Positions 56,451 through 64,000 of a DNA stretch of 64,000 bases are shown here, one piece after another (position 1 is the first letter of the stretch; each line of letters starts with the position of its first letter). The notes beneath the pieces are model-generated. The model was not told where the DNA came from, did not search any database, and saw only the letters and a list, made by a program, of their open reading frames with translations. The position numbers and the translations under genes are program-made. The stretch is from Rhizobium leguminosarum (GTDB taxonomy: Bacteria > Pseudomonadota > Alphaproteobacteria > Rhizobiales > Rhizobiaceae): NCBI RefSeq assembly GCF_001679785.1, contig NZ_CP016286.1, positions 3,346,001-3,410,000 on the forward strand, given 5' to 3'.

Positions 56451-56788
56451 TGCGCTTCTCCTTCCACGGCTTCATATGTCTCGACGGGCCCATGCTGCGC
56501 GGCCGCCGCACCGATCTCAGGCTTCGGCTCACCCGCCTTGTAGGTCACGATGAACTTGTCGGTCACCGTATCGCGCGCCGCATTGAAGAAACGCCCGCAG
56601 CCGTGAATGTGCCGCCAGCGTTCGAAGATCAGCCCCTTTGGGTTGTCGCGGATAAAGAAATAGGACTCGAACTCCTCGTCCGAAATCGAAGCGATGTCGG
56701 CGGGCCGCGCGATATGCGCGTCACCCGCGCCACGGAATTCGAGCTCGGAGCGCTCTTCCTGACAGTAGGGGCAATAGATCAGCAGCAT
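56447..56788 (-). CDS. soxD: Sarcosine oxidase delta subunit
   Basis: This 113-aa zinc-binding subunit of sarcosine oxidase has the ligands Cys6 and Cys9 in IYCPYCQEER and the later HIHGCGRFFNAARD motif. It is the smallest subunit and lies between the DUF2511-like gene and soxA. Confidence 0.93.
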   Translation of the reverse strand: MLLIYCPYCQEERSELEFRGAGDAHIARPADIASISDEEFESYFFIRDNPKGLIFERWRHIHGCGRFFNAARDTVTDKFIVTYKAGEPKPEIGAAAAQHGPVETYEAVEGEAQ

Positions 56789-56800
56789 GTGTTACCCGTC

Positions 56801-57202
56801 TTAGAGTTCCGATCCGGAAACATTGGTTCCAGGAGGTTGATTGCAGAGACGCTTTCCCATCGTCACATAGGGGATGAGGCGCTTGAGAAGCTGTTCGAAA
56901 TTGTCATAGGGCTCCAGCACACCGGTCATGCCGATATTCGCAAAAGCCATCTTGGCGATATCATTGTCGATCACGAAGGCACGTCCCGGCGTTTCGCCGA
57001 TCTCAGGCACGAAATAGACGGCTGGCTGGCGCAGGATCATCGCGCAAAGCAGCATGCCGCTCTCGGCAACGAAGGGCCATTCGCTTTCGCCGGCAACCCT
57101 GTGAATCTTCTGCAGGCGGAAATCTCCGACGCCGGGAAGAACGTCACCGGCCGGCATTGCCGCGCCGCTGATCCCGATCGTCAGGAGAGCCGCCGTCCAC
57201 AT
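56801..57202 (-). CDS. Secreted DUF2511/YebY-like protein inside the sox operon
   Basis: This 133-aa protein has a signal peptide (MWTAALLTIGISGAAMPAGD) and a small domain with EWPFVAESGMLLCAMILRQP then AVYFVPEIGETPGRAFVIDN and DIAKMAFANIG. The pattern WPF..E..ML.C...-ALYxxP is that of DUF2511, the YebY family linked to copper handling in enteric bacteria. It overlaps the end of soxB by one base and is followed after 12 nt by soxD, so it is firmly in the operon. I infer the family from recognition alone. Confidence 0.55.
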   Translation of the reverse strand: MWTAALLTIGISGAAMPAGDVLPGVGDFRLQKIHRVAGESEWPFVAESGMLLCAMILRQPAVYFVPEIGETPGRAFVIDNDIAKMAFANIGMTGVLEPYDNFEQLLKRLIPYVTMGKRLCNQPPGTNVSGSEL

Positions 57203-58455
57203 CAGTGCGCCACCGCCGCCGCCGCCGCCTCGTCGATCAGCCGGCCGCTGCGGAACCGCTCCAACGTCAGTCCGGCATTGAATTTGTGCGGCTCGTCGCG
57301 GGCAATCAGATGCGCGAAGAGATTGGCAGAGCCCGGCGTCGCCTTGAAGCCGCCGGTGCCCCAGCCGCAATTGACGTAAAGCCCGGGAACCGGCGTCTTC
57401 GACTGGATCGCCGAACGATCCGGCGTGTTATCGACGATGCCGCCCCATTGCCGCATCATCTTGACGCGCCGGAACATCGGGAAGAGCTCGCAGATGGCGT
57501 CGAGCGTGTGCGTGATGATCTGCAGCCCACCGGTCTGGGAATAGGAATTGTACTGGTCGGTGCCGGCGCCGATGACGAGCTCTCCCTTGTCGGACTGGGA
57601 GATATAGGCATGCACCGTGTTCGACATGACGACGCAGGGAAAGATCGGCTTCAGCGGCTCAGAGACCAGCGCCTGTAGAGGGCTCGATTGCAGCGGCACG
57701 CGCACACCAGCCATCTGCATGATGGTTGTCGTATGGCCGGCTGCCGAGACGGCGATCTTTCTGGCGCCGATGAAGCCGCGCGAGGTCTCTACCCCGGTCA
57801 CCCGTCCGTCCGGACCGCGCCGGATTCCTGTCACTTCGCAATTCTGGATGATGTGCACCCCGCGGTCCGAGGCCGCCCGCGCATAGCCCCAGGCAACCGC
57901 GTCGTGCCTAGCCGTGCCGCCGCGGCGCTGCAGTGCCGCCCCGTTGATGGGGTAGCGCGCACTGGCCGAGATATCGAGCGGCGGACAATAGGCCTTCGCC
58001 TGCTCCGGCGTCAGCCATTCATTGTCGATGCCGTAGAGCCGGTTGGCATGGATATGCCGTTTGAAGGACTGCTGGTCGTGAATATTGTGCGAGAGCATCA
58101 TCACGCCGCGTGGCGAATACATCACATTGTAGTTGAGCTCCTGGGAAAGCCCCTCCCAGAGCTTCATCGAATGCTCGTAGATGTGCATGCTCTCTTCATA
58201 AAGATAGTTCGAGCGGATGATGGTGGTGTTACGCCCGGTGTTGCCGCCGCCGAGCCAACCCTTCTCGATCACCGCCACATTGGTAATGCCATGCTCCTTG
58301 GCGAGATAATAGGCAGCACCCAGCCCGTGGCCGCCGCCGCCTATGATGACGACGTCGTATTCGGCGCGCGGCTCAGGCGAATTCCATTGCTTCTCCCAGC
58401 CCCTGTGGCCACGAAGGGCCTCCCGTGCCACGGCAAAAACCGAATATTTCCGCAT
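57202..58455 (-). CDS. soxB: Sarcosine oxidase beta subunit
   Basis: This 417-aa flavoprotein catalyses the oxidation of sarcosine. The dinucleotide motif VVIIGGGGHGLGAAYYLAKE is near residue 32, followed by EKGWLGGGNTGRNTTIIRSN and the C-terminal VNCGWGTGGFKATPGSANLF (FAD-binding). The ATG at 58455 has an AAGGAGAAG ribosome binding site; the longer frame to 58566 is not coding. It is the first gene of the sox operon, with 250 nt of upstream region before the divergent FecR gene. Confidence 0.94.
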   Translation of the reverse strand: MRKYSVFAVAREALRGHRGWEKQWNSPEPRAEYDVVIIGGGGHGLGAAYYLAKEHGITNVAVIEKGWLGGGNTGRNTTIIRSNYLYEESMHIYEHSMKLWEGLSQELNYNVMYSPRGVMMLSHNIHDQQSFKRHIHANRLYGIDNEWLTPEQAKAYCPPLDISASARYPINGAALQRRGGTARHDAVAWGYARAASDRGVHIIQNCEVTGIRRGPDGRVTGVETSRGFIGARKIAVSAAGHTTTIMQMAGVRVPLQSSPLQALVSEPLKPIFPCVVMSNTVHAYISQSDKGELVIGAGTDQYNSYSQTGGLQIITHTLDAICELFPMFRRVKMMRQWGGIVDNTPDRSAIQSKTPVPGLYVNCGWGTGGFKATPGSANLFAHLIARDEPHKFNAGLTLERFRSGRLIDEAAAAAVAH

Positions 58456-58708
58456 CCGCCTTCTTCTCCTTCGGGAAAGGGCTTGTTCTCCGCGCTCATA
58501 CAAATCGCAAATCCAAATGCGGCACAACGGTTCTTTTGCGACGCGCGAGAGCTTTGGTTTCGACACGCTGAAGAGAATGCCGCTTCAGGCGAATGACGCA
58601 AGCGGCGGCATTTCTGCTTGTCCGTCGACCGGTCGCCTAACCCAAGAGGGTTAGAAGACAAGCAATTACTAAAATGTTAACAATCACATGTTGTGGGGTA
58701 TGTGTATC

Positions 58709-59731
58709 ATGTGGGGTTGGCGCTCAGTATCAGTCGCGATGCTTTGCATCGCGTTAAGCGGCGCATGGCCGGCACTCGCTGCCGAGCCGGTCGGCCAGGC
58801 TGTCGTCATCAAGACGCAGGTGACGGGACAGAGCGGACCGATCGAGGTCGATACCCGCGTTCATCGCAACGAACGCATTAAGACGTCGCAATCCGGGCTT
58901 GGCCAATTCCTGTTTCGTGACGGTACGAAGCTCGCGGTCGGCTGGGGTTCGTCGGTCGTCATCGACAAGTACGTCTTCGACGATTCCCAATCGGTCAAGA
59001 AACTGACGATCAGGGCGGCGAAGGGCACATTCCGCTGGGTCAGCGGCAATTCCAACTCGTCGGCCTACCAGATCCTGACTCCCGCCGGCACGATCGGCGT
59101 ACGTGGCACCGCTTTCGATTTCTACGTCGGCCCGGATGGCACGACCGCCATCGTGTTGCTGAATGGTGCTGCCCGTTTCTGCGGCCCGGGCGGCTGCCGG
59201 CAGTTGCAGCAACGCTGCGATTGCGTGGTGGCCAAGCCGAATGGCGATATGTCCGCGGCACGCCGGGTCGACCCCAGTATCCTCGCGACGCTCGGAAATC
59301 AGCGCGCCCTGCCCTTTCTCTCCGGCAATCAGCGACTTGCGGGCGGCATCGGCATGCTCGGCGGCTGCAATATGGCCTCGGTTGCGCCGGAAAGAAAAGA
59401 CAGAACGCGGCCTCCGCCGGCAGTTGCGCCTGCTCCGCAAAGGCAGGATCCGCCACAGAGACAGGCCGAGCCGCAAAAGGAGCGACCGAACAAGCCCGAC
59501 AAGCCGCATCATGACAGGCCTCATCATGACAGGCCGCACCACGATAAGCCCCATCATGACAAGCCGGACAGGCCCGACAAGCATGATGGCCATGGCCGGC
59601 ATGACGATGACGGCAAGCCCGGAAATCACGGTTTGGATCATCGGGGGCACGAGCGCCACCATAATAGAGATCGCGATCACGACAACGATCGGAACCGCGA
59701 CAGGGGTCAGAATTTCAATCGCGGTCGCTGA
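58709..59731 (+). CDS. FecR-domain secreted protein with His-rich repeats
   Basis: This protein of about 340 aa has a signal peptide (MWGWRSVSVAMLCIALSGAW then PALAA) and a periplasmic FecR domain (about 25-150: FLFRDGTKLAVGWGSSVVID, TPAGTIGVRGTAFDF), then a proline-rich region. The C-terminal tail is made of repeated PHHDR/PHHDK units (59504-59563), likely to bind metal ions. Two upstream ATGs (58688, 58703) exist; 58709 leaves the best signal peptide. It ends 6 nt from the convergent CHASE2 cyclase, its usual functional partner in other bacteria. Confidence 0.78.
   Translation: MWGWRSVSVAMLCIALSGAWPALAAEPVGQAVVIKTQVTGQSGPIEVDTRVHRNERIKTSQSGLGQFLFRDGTKLAVGWGSSVVIDKYVFDDSQSVKKLTIRAAKGTFRWVSGNSNSSAYQILTPAGTIGVRGTAFDFYVGPDGTTAIVLLNGAARFCGPGGCRQLQQRCDCVVAKPNGDMSAARRVDPSILATLGNQRALPFLSGNQRLAGGIGMLGGCNMASVAPERKDRTRPPPAVAPAPQRQDPPQRQAEPQKERPNKPDKPHHDRPHHDRPHHDKPHHDKPDRPDKHDGHGRHDDDGKPGNHGLDHRGHERHHNRDRDHDNDRNRDRGQNFNRGR
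59504..59563 (+). repeat. Four 15-bp coding repeats in the FecR gene
   Basis: Four consecutive units of 15 bp, each encoding P-H-H-D-R or P-H-H-D-K, followed by shorter P-D-R and P-D-K units. The tandem copies are a likely site of length variation. Confidence 0.85.
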
Positions 59732-59737
59732 GGCCTG

Positions 59738-61909
59738 TCAGTCTGCGGCGCTTTTTTCGACCTCCTCCGGCACCTCGCGGAAATGATCAGCCCTGCGGGA
59801 TATGCGCTCGTAGAATTCAGCCAGACCGCCGATCACCTGCACAGCCCTGAGCTTTGCCGTACCGATAAGCTTTCGGCTATTCCTTGAGTGTGATTGCAGG
59901 GCCTGCATCAACTGGTTATGGACGACCTTGAGCGAGGCAAATTCCTGAGATGCTGCGACCCGCTCATCGCCGACAACGGCGAGGATCTGTGTCCGGCTGC
60001 TCTTCCCCTTTAGCGGGAGCGCGCCGGCCTCGATCAGCGCCATTCCCGGCACTGACCGTGCCGTGCTGTCGGAGATGAGGATATCGAAGCCGACCTCCTT
60101 GCAGGAGGACTCGATTCGAGCCGCAACGTTGACGGCATCTCCGACAGCCGAATAGTTGAAGCGGGTCTTGGCGCCCATATTGCCAACGCAGGCAAGGCCA
60201 GTATGAATACCGATGCCGATGCTGACCTCCTGATCGGGCCCGAAGCCAAAGGCGTCGCCGGCGTTCAATTCGGCGAGTGTCTCGCGCATGGCAAGCGCTG
60301 CGCGAACAGCCTTGGCTTCATGATCCGCCACATCGACGGGCGCATTCCAGAATGCCATGATCGAGTCGCCGATGAACTTGTCGAGCGTGCCCTCATTTGC
60401 CACGACATGACGGCTCAACGCATCGAGGAGCGTGTTCAGGAAGGCGACGACATCCGTCGGCGCCAGCCGCTCGCTCATTTCGGTAAAATTCCTGACGTCG
60501 ACGAACATCATCGTCAACTCGCGATCGTCTCCGCCGAGACGCAATGCGTCGCGATTATGCTCGATACGGTGGAGCAGCGACGGGGAAAGATAATGTCCGA
60601 AGGCGCGCCGCACCTCGCGTCGCTCTCGATCGATCACCAGGATCTTGAACGAGGTCGCGGCAAAATGGGTGATCGATCCGCTGATGATCGGCGCCAGCGG
60701 ATCGAAGAGAAGCCCCGCATAAAGAAAGGCGAGCCACGACGCGACAAGCGCCATGGCGGTAATCAGCAAACCGCAGACCAGCGCGACGGCGGGGCTGACG
60801 AAAGTCGTCACCACAACGAGCAGGCATCCGAGCACTGCGATGACGAGGATTTCAAGGCCATCCGCCCAGTCGGGCCGAGATAGGAACTGACCGGAGAGGA
60901 TCTGCTCCACCGCCTGCGCATGCAGCGAGACACCCGGAACGTTCTCGCCAAGCGCGGTAACGCGGATGTCCTGCAAGCCGGCCGCCGATGTGCCGACGAA
61001 GACGATGCTTCCGGCGATGGCGGCTTCGACTTCCGCGGAGGCGCCACCTGCCGAAAGCACCTGACGGACGGAGATATACCGCTCGGCCCGGTCGGGAGTG
61101 ACATAGAGCCAGAGTTCGCCCGCCGCCGTCAGCGGCACGACGAAATCGCCGATCTTAGCCGATGTCATGATACCCGCGTGGTCGGGCGCGCCCGACACCA
61201 CGTAGGTCGATGCTTCCTGCGCGACGCGCAGCGCCTCGACCGCGAGATTCGGATAGAGCTGTTCCCCATCGGTCAGGAACAGCGGGACCGCTCGCACCAC
61301 CGGCGAAGGGTTTCCCGGGTTGAGGCTGATGTGGCCGAGGCCCGCCGCGTTGGCCTCCAGTTGCGGTCTGAGCGGCGTCGAAGCGCCGAGACGGGGCGGG
61401 GCCGAGATGGGGCTTTCGCCCGTGAATGCGAAGCCCGCTTTTACGGGCGGCCGGTAATTGCCTGCGTTGGAAAGGCCGAAGCCCAGCACGACGGGCTTGT
61501 CGGCAATCGAACGGGCGAATATTTCGTCATTGTCGGGTAGCTTTTCGGCAAGCGAGGGATCGACCCCGACCACCTCACGGACGACATTGCGCGGCGACAA
61601 CCGATCCGGCTCGGAGAAGAGAACATCGAAGGCGATGGCCGCGGCACCCATTTCCGAGAGCCGGTCCACCAACAGGGCCAGCCGATCCCGCGGCCACGGC
61701 CATTGGCCGAACTCTCTGAGCGAAGTCTCGTCGATGTCGATGACACGAACCGGCATTGGCTCGAAGATCCTGGGAACGAGCCGCTGATACTCATCGAACG
61801 TCACGCCGCGGATCAGCTTAAACATCCCGGGATCGCCGGCGCGCAGCATGGTCAGCAGAGTCACGATGATCAGACCGATAACGACACCGATTTGCTGCTC
61901 GCGCGTCAT
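59738..61909 (-). CDS. CHASE2-domain adenylate/guanylate cyclase
   Basis: This protein of about 723 aa has one N-terminal membrane segment (about 8-25), a periplasmic CHASE2 sensor domain (about 30-330), three membrane segments (about 335-415) and a cytoplasmic class III cyclase catalytic domain (about 460-640) with the metal Asp in MMFVDVRNFTEMSER and the second Asp in FIGDSIMAFWNAP. A C-terminal helical tail follows. It converts an outside signal to cAMP. The ATG at 61909 (MTREQQIGV) is chosen over 61933 because the transmembrane helix follows at once. Confidence 0.88.
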   Translation of the reverse strand: MTREQQIGVVIGLIIVTLLTMLRAGDPGMFKLIRGVTFDEYQRLVPRIFEPMPVRVIDIDETSLREFGQWPWPRDRLALLVDRLSEMGAAAIAFDVLFSEPDRLSPRNVVREVVGVDPSLAEKLPDNDEIFARSIADKPVVLGFGLSNAGNYRPPVKAGFAFTGESPISAPPRLGASTPLRPQLEANAAGLGHISLNPGNPSPVVRAVPLFLTDGEQLYPNLAVEALRVAQEASTYVVSGAPDHAGIMTSAKIGDFVVPLTAAGELWLYVTPDRAERYISVRQVLSAGGASAEVEAAIAGSIVFVGTSAAGLQDIRVTALGENVPGVSLHAQAVEQILSGQFLSRPDWADGLEILVIAVLGCLLVVVTTFVSPAVALVCGLLITAMALVASWLAFLYAGLLFDPLAPIISGSITHFAATSFKILVIDRERREVRRAFGHYLSPSLLHRIEHNRDALRLGGDDRELTMMFVDVRNFTEMSERLAPTDVVAFLNTLLDALSRHVVANEGTLDKFIGDSIMAFWNAPVDVADHEAKAVRAALAMRETLAELNAGDAFGFGPDQEVSIGIGIHTGLACVGNMGAKTRFNYSAVGDAVNVAARIESSCKEVGFDILISDSTARSVPGMALIEAGALPLKGKSSRTQILAVVGDERVAASQEFASLKVVHNQLMQALQSHSRNSRKLIGTAKLRAVQVIGGLAEFYERISRRADHFREVPEEVEKSAAD

Positions 61910-62082
61910 GATCTCACCGGCTGTCCCTCCCACGGCCGCTCGAGCGGCCCCGCACTGCCGGCTGACAGGCTACGCCGCTTTCAGCCCGAACGCCATTCGC
62001 ACCTGCGCTCCAGGCGTCTCTTTTTGGTTTCCCGCCTTTTTCTTTCCGTCCACCGGCGCAACAGCATCTTCCGCCGATCACG

Positions 62083-62300
62083 ATGAAAGGCATACAGCGC
62101 GAGATCGTGCCCTATGCGGTCGATGGGCTGAGGCTCGCGCCGATCACAAGAACCGCGTTCTGAGCGAACATCTCTTCGGTCTCGACCTGCATTTGGATAT
62201 GAGCCGGCTGGAGCCTGCCGACCGACTCCGGGTCAGGACGGCGCTGAAGGAGGTAATCGCCGCCCTGGATGAAGCCGCGCCCGAACCGGCCGGATCATGA
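62083..62300 (+). pseudogene. Possible small gene with a frame break
   Basis: An ATG at 62083 reads MKGIQREIVPYAVDG before a stop at 62161, while a frame beginning about 62115 without a start codon reads AEARADHKNRVLSEHLFGLD, then LHLDMSRLEPADRLRVRTAL and KEVIAALDEA before a TGA. Both look like parts of one small helical protein with a one-base shift between them. No family recognised. It may equally be chance. The rest of 61910-62476 shows nothing else. Confidence 0.3.
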
Positions 62301-62476
62301 CCGGATCAGGCGAAGCGTGATTTTTCCGCCCGCCTTCCATATCCATCTGGACTTCCCGTACCCAATCTGCTATCCCGCATCACCAATCGCAAGGCTGCGG
62401 CCGCGCGAACGTTATTGTTTTGCCTCTGGCCGCTGCGCCGCCTCCGGCATCAACCAACCAAAGGAACGTGATTCTC

Positions 62477-62692
62477 GTGCAGGTACTTGTCCGCGATAAC
62501 AATGTTGATCAGGCTCTCCGCGCTCTCAAGAAGAAGATGCAGCGCGAAGGCATTTTCCGCGAAATGAAGATGCGCGACTACTACGAGAAGCCGTCGCAGA
62601 AGCGTGCTCGCGAAAAGGCCGAGGCTGTTCGTCGTGTTCGCAAGCTGGCCCGTAAGCGCGCCCAGCGCGAAGGTCTGGTCGCAGCACGCTGA
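62477..62692 (+). CDS. rpsU: 30S ribosomal protein S21
   Basis: This 71-aa basic protein has the S21 sequence [20 protein letters not shown] then [20 protein letters not shown] and a C-terminal Arg/Lys/Ala tail. It is part of the 30S platform near the anti-Shine-Dalgarno sequence. The start is GTG (62477) with AAGGA 12 nt upstream; another in-frame GTG at 62468 is too close to the ribosome binding site. A strong terminator follows. Confidence 0.96.
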   Translation: MQVLVRDNNVDQALRALKKKMQREGIFREMKMRDYYEKPSQKRAREKAEAVRRVRKLARKRAQREGLVAAR

Positions 62693-62731
62693 GCGTTGCC
62701 GTCGTTTTTTCGACGTTTTCAGATGCATTGT

Positions 62732-62764
62732 GGCGGGGGCGATGGGTTCGCCGCCGCCTTTTTT
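62732..62764 (+). terminator. Rho-independent terminator of rpsU
   Basis: Stem GGCGG-G-GGCGA with TCGCC-G-CCGCC (62732-62742 and 62748-62758, one G-G mismatch), loop TGGGT and six Ts. A weaker hairpin CGTCG-TTTTTT-CGACG precedes it at 62700-62715. Confidence 0.87.
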
Positions 62765-62827
62765 AGTTTGCCGCTGAAGATCGCATATCCGCGCACCGGA
62801 TATGCCGCATGGGGAAAGCGAGCCCGA

Positions 62828-63697
62828 ATGGCTGTCAACACCTTTAATCCGTCCCGCGCTTTGCGCTTGCAGAAAACGGCATTCCTGCCCGCTTTGGCGC
62901 TGGCGGCAATGTTCGGCCTCGCCGGCTGCGAGACGACCAATACCACGGATGCCGTGATCCGCATCGACAAGGCACAGGGTTCGGAAGAGAATATCGCGTC
63001 GCTGACGGCGGTCATCAACGCCAACCCGAGGGATCCCGAAGGTTACAACGTCCGTGGTTCCGCCTATGGCCGCGCCGGCCAGTTCCGCCCCGCGCTGAAC
63101 GATTTCAACACGGCATTGCAGATCAATCCGCGGTTTTTCCAGGCTTACGCCAACCGCGCTCTCGTCTATCGCAACATGGGCCAGCAGGCCCAGGCGATTG
63201 CCGATTACAATGCCGCCCTGCAGATCAATCCGAGCTACGACGTCGCCTATATCGGCCGCGGCAATGTCTATCGCATGGCTGGCCAGGACGACCAGGCTTT
63301 CAACGATTTCGACAAGGCGATCCAGCTCGGCACCACCGATGGCCGCGCCTATCACAATCGTGGCCTGATCTATCAGAAGCGCAATCAGCAGGATAAGGCG
63401 ATCGACGATTTCTCGAAAGCGATCTCGCTCGCCCCGAATTCGGCCGAGCCCTACAATGGCCGCGGCATTTCCTATATCGCCCTGAACGACGACGACAACG
63501 CCTTTGCCGATTTCAACCATGCGATCGAGCTTAACGGCAACATCGCCGAATCCTGGGCCAACCAGGCGCTCGTCTACGAACGCCGCGGCGACAAGGCGAA
63601 GGCTGCCCGCTCCTATCGCCACGCGATCGGTCTCGATCCGAAGTACCAGCCGGCTCGTGACGGCCTTGCTCGCGTCGGCGTCGCCCCAGCCGGCTAA
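62828..63697 (+). CDS. TPR-repeat lipoprotein (NlpI-like)
   Basis: This 289-aa outer-membrane lipoprotein has a signal peptide and a lipobox GLAGC with acylated Cys (near residue 36), then about six TPR units made of GYNVRGSAYGRAGQFRPALN-type repeats. TPR lipoproteins of this type serve as docking platforms for envelope enzymes; the partner is unknown. The ATG at 62828 follows a weak GAGCCCG. Many rhizobia carry it next to rpsU. Confidence 0.88.
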   Translation: MAVNTFNPSRALRLQKTAFLPALALAAMFGLAGCETTNTTDAVIRIDKAQGSEENIASLTAVINANPRDPEGYNVRGSAYGRAGQFRPALNDFNTALQINPRFFQAYANRALVYRNMGQQAQAIADYNAALQINPSYDVAYIGRGNVYRMAGQDDQAFNDFDKAIQLGTTDGRAYHNRGLIYQKRNQQDKAIDDFSKAISLAPNSAEPYNGRGISYIALNDDDNAFADFNHAIELNGNIAESWANQALVYERRGDKAKAARSYRHAIGLDPKYQPARDGLARVGVAPAG

Positions 63698-64000
63698 GAA
63701 CATCATTGGGCGGCCCTGGCGCCGCCCGTCGGGGCTGCGGCCAAGTCTCTGATGGTTCAAACGAATCTTCCGGCCGTTAGATATCATCGAGGTGATATCG
63801 TGCCATGCCGGGCGGAGAAAGCGACGCTGTGGCAAAGCCGCTGCACCACCTTGCAAAGAGAAGCCGAAAAAGCGTCCATCCTCGGCGATGGCCTGTCATA
63901 GTGTGTTGCAACCTGCTCTTGCTCCCCCTAACATGGACCTTCTTCGATAGCCCGCTATCGGATGTTCGAACACGTGTTGGGGGCGGTTTGCGAGAGATGC
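63698..64000. other. Right-edge intergenic region
   Basis: About 300 nt. A GC hairpin GGGCGGC/GCCGCCC lies directly after the TPR gene (around 63710) without a clear T-run. I see no start of a further gene before the window ends. Confidence 0.4.

Overview
The window looks like chromosomal DNA of a Rhizobium species (R. etli / R. leguminosarum group). The support is high GC coding sequence, a RopA-type porin, CpdR, a glgP-glgB-glgC-glgA-pgm-glgX operon, a heterotetrameric sarcosine oxidase operon and rhizobial palindromic intergenic repeats. This assignment comes from reading the sequence and from family knowledge; no database search was run.

Layout. 1-8.9 kb is core: the 5' part of gltB, a threonine aldolase, a LysR regulator divergent from a bile-acid-symporter-like exporter, a small heat-shock gene with a probable ROSE RNA thermometer and sigma-32 promoter, an alpha/beta hydrolase, hisN, a candidate CU-rich sRNA, an N-formylglutamate amidohydrolase and cpdR. 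8.97-14 kb is accessory DNA beside a tRNA-Val(GAC) gene: a decayed tyrosine integrase whose catalytic Tyr is His, a truncated ORF coupled to a two-TM SLATT-domain protein with an N-terminal frameshift, a three-copy repeat around it, a complete IS630-family element carrying a helix-turn-helix passenger gene, a frameshifted small gene, a DUF2971 gene and a 57-aa ORF. This reads as a decaying defence-type island.

14.4-32.5 kb carries the porin, small secreted or membrane proteins, mgtC, a TerC/DUF475 membrane protein behind a long structured leader RNA, the tctCBA tricarboxylate transporter, an HxlR regulator and a methyltransferase sharing an upstream motif, an iron-type periplasmic binding protein, a MerR gene, an adenylate cyclase-TPR protein and a two-component pair with a TctE-like kinase. 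32.6-39.2 kb is a three-gene transglutaminase/amidoligase/ATP-grasp/alpha-E cluster, predicted to make or modify peptides; the Anbu protease often found with it is not here. A Tad/VWA protein follows.

40.8-51.9 kb is the complete glycogen operon, in which glgP appears to have a 5' reading-frame problem. 52-58.5 kb holds a MaoC protein, a VOC protein and soxB-(DUF2511-like)-soxD-soxA-soxG. The window ends with a FecR protein bearing His-rich repeats, convergent with a CHASE2 adenylate cyclase, then rpsU with a strong terminator and a TPR lipoprotein.

The most interesting items are the SLATT island with its flanking repeats, the sRNA at 7.3 kb, the structured leader of the TerC-like gene, the shared HxlR-region motif, the DUF2511-like gene inside the sox operon, and the transglutaminase/ATP-grasp cluster.
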